9,376 bases of DNA, taken from assembly GCA_025963615.1 (NCBI GenBank), contig JAOQAL010000267.1, positions 1 to 9,376 of the forward strand, in the 5' to 3' direction. The DNA is from Chitinophagaceae bacterium (lineage in GTDB: Bacteria > Bacteroidota > Bacteroidia > Chitinophagales > Chitinophagaceae). Below, piece after piece: positions 5,436-9,376 of the stretch (position 1 is the stretch's first letter; each line of letters begins with the position of its first letter). The translations under genes and the position numbers were made by a program. Below the pieces are notes generated by a model. The model was not told where the DNA came from and did no database searches. It saw only the letters and a list, made by a program, of their open reading frames with translations.

Positions 5436-6197
5436 TTATCTGCCGCCATTAGCCCGCAGGTCGGCTACACAGGCACTATCCATAACCGGTACACTTGCAA
5501 GGCCGTTTGGATATTGAGCATCATGGCTATCAAGAAAAGAATAATGCATCAGACAATTCCTATTGGTACAATGATTCCCATTCGGCAAGTCTTTGTGATC
5601 AGTTATAGCAGGGGTAGCCTGATCTACCAAACCGAGTAAATGGCCGAATTCGTGTTCTATTACGGTAGCATCAAATAAAAGCCTGTTCAGTGAATCTCCG
5701 GCTGCATGATCACTGATGCTTTTACCGAAAACGGCCAGCGAGGTATTGCGATATGCAGCACCTAATACCAGACTATCTGCGGCATAGTAACCATTGAGGT
5801 ATAAAATATAAACTGCTAAACAGCTTCCTTTGGTAAATTCAGTGCGGCTGGTTTCCTCAATACTTTTTATCTGGTCGATTCCAAATATTTGAGTAGAGGG
5901 CTGGATTTGTTTTGTAACGATTGAAACTCCTTCTGGTTTATTAAGCCGTTCCCCGAGTAAAGTCTTTAAATGATCAGCTACCCGGGTATCAGGAACAAAA
6001 TCCAGGGACAAATATTGAATTTCTATTACAAGTGATTTGTATTTGGTAGAGGTGAGCAAGTCATTTGCAGATACACCCATTTCAAGGTCGTGCCGGTACG
6101 TAACGGCGTCTCCTTTTAAAAAATCGGCACTCCGTTGACAGGATATGGTAAATAATAGCAGTATTAGTAGCGCTATTAAGCTGGTGGTTTTCATCAT
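5436..6197 (-). CDS. Zincin-type lipoprotein metalloprotease, copy B
   Basis: The protein has 253 residues; two adjacent ATG codons (6197 and 6194) are possible starts. The signal peptide ends FTISC with lipidated Cys20, as in copy A. The active-site motif EHEFGHLLGLVD gives His182, Glu183, His186, Gly189 and Asp192; downstream, His201, His209, Cys210, Cys215, Met217 and Cys243 are shared with copy A. HExxHxxGxxD is a metzincin-like arrangement in which Asp takes the place of the usual third zinc-ligand His, although His201 or His209 could be the third ligand. The gene follows the PD40 gene by 107 bp in the same direction. Differences from copy A are spread along the chain and spare the catalytic core, suggesting both copies are under selection. 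Substrate unknown. Confidence 0.82.
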   Translation of the reverse strand: MMKTTSLIALLILLLFTISCQRSADFLKGDAVTYRHDLEMGVSANDLLTSTKYKSLVIEIQYLSLDFVPDTRVADHLKTLLGERLNKPEGVSIVTKQIQPSTQIFGIDQIKSIEETSRTEFTKGSCLAVYILYLNGYYAADSLVLGAAYRNTSLAVFGKSISDHAAGDSLNRLLFDATVIEHEFGHLLGLVDQATPAITDHKDLPNGNHCTNRNCLMHYSFLDSHDAQYPNGLASVPVMDSACVADLRANGGR

Positions 6198-6230
6198 AAA
6201 AGCCCGGTTTACTCAGGTCAAATTCATACG

Positions 6231-6279
6231 CAAATATTGTCTCAAAAAACAGTATTTCAAACGTAATAGTACGTAAGAC
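6231..6279 (-). promoter_or_regulatory. Likely promoter region of metalloprotease B
   Basis: The minus strand of 6265-6258 reads TACGTTTG, a full TAnnTTTG match about 60 bp ahead of the start. CAAATATT (6231-6238) and CGTAATAGTAC (6262-6272) correspond to boxes at nearly the same distance upstream of copy A. No clear -33 TTG is seen. The protease can therefore probably be transcribed independently of the PD40 gene, whose stop is only 40 bp away. Confidence 0.35.
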
Positions 6280-6304
6280 ATTTACTACAGTGATTTACGA
6301 TCTA

Positions 6305-7426
6305 TTAATTTTCCCAATCGGCGATGAAGACATTGGTATCGTGGGTGCCACCATTGTTACGGTTACTGGAAAAAATTATTTTTTTCCCATCGGGGGAGAA
6401 CATGGGAAAAGCATCAAAACCTTTGTCCCTGCTGATCTTTTCAATGCCCGTTCCATCAGCACCGGTGATATACATATTAAATGGAAAACCCCGTTTATAT
6501 TCGTGATTACTGCAAAAAATAATACGGCCGTCGGGTAAAAAGTTAGGCGCCCAGTTGGCCTGACCAAGATTAGTGATTTGTTTCGCATGACTGCCATCAG
6601 CATCCGCAGTCCAAACCTCCATACGAGTGGGGGCTACGAGGTTTTCTTTAAGTAAATTCTTATACTCTTCGATCTCTTCCGGTGTTTTCGGCCGGCTGGC
6701 TCGCCAAACAATTTTTTTACCATCGGGACTAAACCACGCCCCACCATCATATCCCAATTCATGAGTAATGCGTTTTATGTTCCCCGACCGAAGTTCCATT
6801 GTATACAGATCAAGGTCACCGTCACGTATAGATGTAAACAGCATGATCTTCCCATCACGCGATAAAGTTGCTTCGGCATCGTAACCAGGGGAATCGGTTA
6901 ACCGCTTAGTTATTTTGCCATCAAGGTCCGCCATGAAAATATCATAACTTTCATAGACTGGCCAGATATACTTATTGCCATATTTACTTCTATCGGGTAC
7001 GGGTGGACAGGTATCGGCGCCTAAATGAGTAGAGGCATAAATGATACTTTTCCCATCTTTTGTAAAAAAACCACAGGTGGTCCTTCCTTTTCCACCACCT
7101 ATTTGCTTTGGCTCAAAGTTTTCTCCGGGTTTGTCGGGAATCTTTCCAATAAACATCCGGTCGCAGGGAATACCCTCTTTAGGATTTGTCCGTTGAAAGA
7201 TGATCCATTTACCATCAAAACTGAAATAGGCTTCTGCATTATCGCCTCCAAAAGTCAATTGCCGGATATTTTTGAAATGCTTTTCGTCAGGATAAAGAAT
7301 CGTATCTCCGGCCGGCCAGATACAGAACGTATTTAGCGGGGGTACGGTTAATTTATTTGCGCTGTTAAATGAGGCCGAAATAGTGGCTATTAAAACAAGA
7401 ATAGCAATAAAGTAATTTTTTTTCAT
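6305..7426 (-). CDS. Secreted PD40/TolB-like beta-propeller protein
   Basis: The 373-residue protein begins with a signal peptide (MKKNYFIAILVLIATISASF) and no lipobox, so it is predicted to be periplasmic or secreted. Six PD40-type blade motifs are visible at about residues 67-80 (YFSFDGKWIIFQRT), 120-133 (FFTKDGKSIIYAST), 187-199 (TLSRDGKIMLFTS), 231-243 (WFSPDGKKIVWRA), 286-297 (FLPDGRIIFCSN) and 342-355 (MFSPDGKKIIFSSN), which fits a six-bladed propeller. There is no catalytic peptidase domain, unlike S9 peptidases that carry similar propellers, so a binding or scaffold role is likely. The gene leads the minus-strand block ahead of metalloprotease B, and a relic of its C-terminus precedes metalloprotease A, so the two families travelled together at least once. 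Not TolB proper: no tol-pal genes are nearby. Confidence 0.85.
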   Translation of the reverse strand: MKKNYFIAILVLIATISASFNSANKLTVPPLNTFCIWPAGDTILYPDEKHFKNIRQLTFGGDNAEAYFSFDGKWIIFQRTNPKEGIPCDRMFIGKIPDKPGENFEPKQIGGGKGRTTCGFFTKDGKSIIYASTHLGADTCPPVPDRSKYGNKYIWPVYESYDIFMADLDGKITKRLTDSPGYDAEATLSRDGKIMLFTSIRDGDLDLYTMELRSGNIKRITHELGYDGGAWFSPDGKKIVWRASRPKTPEEIEEYKNLLKENLVAPTRMEVWTADADGSHAKQITNLGQANWAPNFLPDGRIIFCSNHEYKRGFPFNMYITGADGTGIEKISRDKGFDAFPMFSPDGKKIIFSSNRNNGGTHDTNVFIADWEN

Positions 7427-7477
7427 TCTAATGCGTTTAAGCGACGAAGTAAATAAACTGAATAATCCTGTTCATCT

Positions 7478-7485
7478 CAAAGATA
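7478..7485 (-). promoter_or_regulatory. Likely -7 element (TATCTTTG) of the PD40 gene
   Basis: The minus strand of 7485-7478 reads TATCTTTG, a full TAnnTTTG match. It sits about 50 bp ahead of the ATG at 7426, giving a leader of roughly 45 bases. The -33 region is a T-rich run rather than a clear TTG. Confidence 0.45.
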
Positions 7486-7544
7486 TTTTCATAAAAAAAA
7501 ACATTTTGTCAGGATATTGTCATACCCTAAATCATTAAAACATT

Positions 7545-7552
7545 TAGATTTG
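7545..7552 (+). promoter_or_regulatory. TAGATTTG box directly ahead of the TPR lipoprotein gene
   Basis: TAGATTTG fully matches TAnnTTTG but ends only four bases before the ATG at 7557, so transcription from it would begin at or just inside the start codon. The nearest upstream TTG (7517-7519) is 25 bases away, longer than usual. Either the mRNA is leaderless or the match is chance. Confidence 0.3.
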
Positions 7553-7556
7553 GAAT

Positions 7557-8555
7557 ATGAAGCTGATTTTTAAGGCATTTATAATTACGCTGATTGTTAA
7601 CATCACTGCCTGTAACCATACGGACAATAGTTCTCCTTATAATGACCTGCTGATTCAGCCTCCGTACTCAACATTAACAGATAGTATAAAAGACAACAGC
7701 GGCAACGACAATCTGTATTTCCGGCGTGGCCTATTACTCCGTAAAAATGAGTTAATAGAGCCAGCACTTGACGACTTTCAAAAGGCTTGGTCGCTGAAAA
7801 ACAAAGAACAATATGCTGCCATTATCAGCGCTATCCTGGTCGAAAAAAAACCGGATTCAGCAATTATATTTATTAAAAATGCTTTGCAAAAAATTCCGTC
7901 CAGCACTTTTTTGAAACTTGACCTTGTAAGGGCGTACAGAAGTTTAAACGAAAATGAAAAGGCGCTGGCTGTTTGCAATAATATTATTGAAATAACTCCG
8001 GGCCAGATTGATGCCTTAATGATGCAGTCTGAATTACTGGAAGAAAAAAAAGACACATTGGGTTCTGTGGCATCTTTAGAAAAAGCCTACAGCCTGGCGC
8101 CGTTTGATCTTGAACTGAATTACAACCTTGCCTTTAGATACGCGCAAAACCGCAACGCGAAAACTATAAGTCTCTGTGATTCGCTGTTAAAAATGGACTC
8201 AGCTCATGTGCATGCTGAACCCTATTATTTCAAAGGCGTTTATTATTCCAACATTAACGAGAAAGATAAGGCCATCAATTTCTTTAACCTGGCGATACAA
8301 CATGATTATAATTTTCTTGATGCCTACCTGGACAAAGGAAGAACTTTATATGAACAGAAGAAAATAAACGATGCCCTGAAAGTTTTCACATTGGCATCGT
8401 CAGTTTCACCCGCTTATGCAGATGCGTATTACTGGACCGGCAAATGTCTGCAAGCTCTTGGACAAAAAGACGAAGCAAAAGAAAATTACCGAAGGGCCTA
8501 TGGCTTTGACAAGACCCTCACCGAAGCCAAAGATTCCGCAGATAAAATAAAATAG
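7557..8555 (+). CDS. Tetratricopeptide-repeat (TPR) lipoprotein
   Basis: The 332-residue protein starts with a signal peptide ending NITAC, with lipidated Cys19 followed by a Ser/Asn/Pro-rich linker. From about residue 52 to 325 it is a run of 34-residue helical repeats. The clearest TPR units start near 53 (LYFRRGLLLRKNELIEPALD), 119 (KLDLVRAYRSLNENEKALAV), 222 (PYYFKGVYYSNINEKDKAIN), 256 (AYLDKGRTLYEQKKINDALK) and 290 (AYYWTGKCLQALGQKDEAKE), with degenerate units between them. TPR arrays bind other proteins, so this is a likely adaptor anchored to a membrane; its partner is unknown. The start is fixed by the signal peptide, with no earlier in-frame ATG. The gene is divergent from the PD40 gene and followed by a strong terminator. 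Confidence 0.85.
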   Translation: MKLIFKAFIITLIVNITACNHTDNSSPYNDLLIQPPYSTLTDSIKDNSGNDNLYFRRGLLLRKNELIEPALDDFQKAWSLKNKEQYAAIISAILVEKKPDSAIIFIKNALQKIPSSTFLKLDLVRAYRSLNENEKALAVCNNIIEITPGQIDALMMQSELLEEKKDTLGSVASLEKAYSLAPFDLELNYNLAFRYAQNRNAKTISLCDSLLKMDSAHVHAEPYYFKGVYYSNINEKDKAINFFNLAIQHDYNFLDAYLDKGRTLYEQKKINDALKVFTLASSVSPAYADAYYWTGKCLQALGQKDEAKENYRRAYGFDKTLTEAKDSADKIK

Positions 8556-8590
8556 ACTCGCTGGGTACCGGGAACCTGAGTCTTGAAGAC

Positions 8591-8605
8591 TACCACAATG
8601 TGGTA
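8591..8605. repeat. Perfect dyad TACCAC-AAT-GTGGTA upstream of the rpe promoter
   Basis: A 15-base perfect dyad ends one base before the TTG (-33) of the likely rpe promoter. Its position suits a regulator binding site. As RNA it would be a 6-bp hairpin with a 3-nt loop and no T-run, so it is unlikely to be a terminator. Confidence 0.35.
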
Positions 8606-8636
8606 TTGACTTCATATATGTCTCATCGTATTTTTG
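8606..8636 (+). promoter_or_regulatory. Likely Bacteroidota-type promoter of rpe
   Basis: TTG at 8606-8608 and TATTTTTG at 8629-8636 are 20 bases apart, matching the TTG-N(about 19)-TAnnTTTG consensus. Transcription would start near 8642-8645, about 60 bases ahead of the rpe ATG at 8703. A 10-bp palindrome GTAACGTTAC (8636-8645) covers the predicted start point, and an intrinsic-terminator-like hairpin follows at once. Confidence 0.5.
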
Positions 8637-8648
8637 TAACGTTACCAG

Positions 8649-8674
8649 AACCCCGGCCCATAGCGGGGTTTTTT
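8649..8674 (+). terminator. Strong intrinsic terminator between the TPR gene and rpe
   Basis: AACCCCG (8649-8655) pairs perfectly with CGGGGTT (8664-8670) around an 8-nt loop and runs into TTTTTT (8669-8674). This is the clearest rho-independent terminator of the window. It lies 93 bp after the TPR stop and 28 bp before the rpe ATG, downstream of the predicted rpe promoter. Confidence 0.8.
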
Positions 8675-8702
8675 ATTTATCTTGTGCAGCAAATACTACA
8701 GC

Positions 8703-9350
8703 ATGGCTATCGTTGCTCCTTCTTTACTGGCTGCCGATTTTCTCAAACTGGAACAAGCCTGCACAATGCTCAATGAAAGTGAGGCAGACTGGTTTCACCT
8801 GGATGTAATGGATGGACGCTTTGTGCCGAATATCAGTTTTGGGCCGATGATCATTCAATTTATCCGGAAAACAACCAAAAAGTTTTGTGATGTACACCTG
8901 ATGATCCTGGAGCCGGAGAAATATACAGAACAATGTAAAGAAGCCGGGGCCGATCAGCTTACCGTGCATATTGAAGCCTGCCCGCACCTTCACCGCAACA
9001 TACAACTGATAAAATCATTGGGCATGAAAGCCGGCGTTGCTATCAATCCGCATACGCCGGTTAACTCCTTGATCGATATATTACAGGATATAGACCTCGT
9101 TTGCCTGATGAGTGTAAACCCCGGATTTGGAGCCCAGCAATTCATTCCTCATTCGCTTTCAAAAATCCGTGAACTGAGAAAACTGATTGATAACTGGAAT
9201 CTACCTGTAAAAATCGAAGTGGACGGGGGTGTTAGCCTGGAAAATGCAGGAGATATCATTGCAGCAGGAGCTGACGTGCTGGTTGCAGGCAATACTGTTT
9301 TTAAATCCGCTGACCCGAAGGCAACCATTGCGCAATTAAAGAAACTATAA
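8703..9350 (+). CDS. rpe: Ribulose-phosphate 3-epimerase
   Basis: The 215-residue protein is a complete (beta/alpha)8 barrel that interconverts ribulose 5-phosphate and xylulose 5-phosphate in the cytoplasmic pentose-phosphate pathway. Diagnostic residues are present: APSLLAADF (5-13) with Ser7, HLDVMDGRFVPN (32-43) with His32 and Asp34, CDVHLMI (62-68) with His65, MSVNPGFG (136-143) and EVDGG (172-176) with Asp174. His32, Asp34, His65 and Asp174 are the expected metal ligands, and the two Asp are the acid/base pair. The usual NPGFGGQ reads NPGFGAQ here. The longer frame begins at TTG 8682; the ATG at 8703 is preferred because MAIVAPSLL is the normal N-terminus. Its own promoter probably lies at 8606-8636. 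Confidence 0.95.
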   Translation: MAIVAPSLLAADFLKLEQACTMLNESEADWFHLDVMDGRFVPNISFGPMIIQFIRKTTKKFCDVHLMILEPEKYTEQCKEAGADQLTVHIEACPHLHRNIQLIKSLGMKAGVAINPHTPVNSLIDILQDIDLVCLMSVNPGFGAQQFIPHSLSKIRELRKLIDNWNLPVKIEVDGGVSLENAGDIIAAGADVLVAGNTVFKSADPKATIAQLKKL

Positions 9351-9376
9351 GGCATACCATACCGTTTATCTGCCCC

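Noticed and set aside
6376..6603. 75-codon minus-strand frame inside the PD40 gene
   Set aside because: It overlaps the PD40 blades in another frame and has no family resemblance; the PD40 frame explains the region fully.
7025..7336. 103-codon plus-strand frame opposite the PD40 gene
   Set aside because: It is antisense to well-supported blade motifs and has no recognisable domain or signal.
8554..8582. GACTC/GAGTC dyad after the TPR stop as a terminator
   Set aside because: The stem is five bases with a long loop and no T-run; the hairpin at 8649-8674 is far stronger.

Overview
The window looks like chromosomal DNA from a Bacteroidota bacterium, probably in the Chitinophagaceae/Sphingobacteriaceae range (lineage is an inference). 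The signs are AT-leaning DNA, few Shine-Dalgarno sequences, several TAnnTTTG-type -7 promoter boxes, short lipoprotein signal peptides, and families typical of the phylum: a flavobacterial-type lipoprotein metalloprotease, a solitary PD40 propeller protein and a Tat-signalled HisC-like aminotransferase. I see no rRNA, tRNA, CRISPR array, insertion sequence or phage gene.

Left part (1-2474). A truncated AraC-type regulator on the minus strand is divergent from an operon-like pair on the plus strand: a YedA-like EamA/DMT exporter and a small ABM-fold monooxygenase-like protein. About 350 bp without a convincing gene follows, with two hairpins and what may be a decayed reading frame. A small glyoxalase/bleomycin-resistance-fold (VOC) protein comes next.

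Middle (2569-4223). A fold-type I PLP aminotransferase carries an N-terminal twin-arginine signal. It converges on a 151-residue four-helix membrane protein with conserved-looking histidines, and the terminator of the latter overlaps the stop codon of the former. The membrane protein's likely -7 box sits inside a 9-bp inverted repeat.

Minus-strand block (4224-7426). This is the most distinctive region. In transcription order it holds a six-bladed PD40/TolB-like secreted protein, a zincin-type lipoprotein metalloprotease (copy B), a decayed relic of the last part of a second PD40 gene, and a second metalloprotease (copy A, about 70% identical to B by hand alignment). The simplest reading is tandem duplication of a two-gene PD40-metalloprotease cassette, followed by loss of one PD40 copy while both proteases stayed open. 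A working partnership between the propeller protein and the proteases is my inference.

Right part (7557-9350). A TPR lipoprotein is divergent from the PD40 gene. Then come a compact regulatory stretch (promoter, two dyads and a strong intrinsic terminator) and a complete ribulose-phosphate 3-epimerase gene, rpe, of the pentose-phosphate pathway.

Several start sites were moved downstream because the longest open frames begin at TTG codons; each case is explained in its entry.
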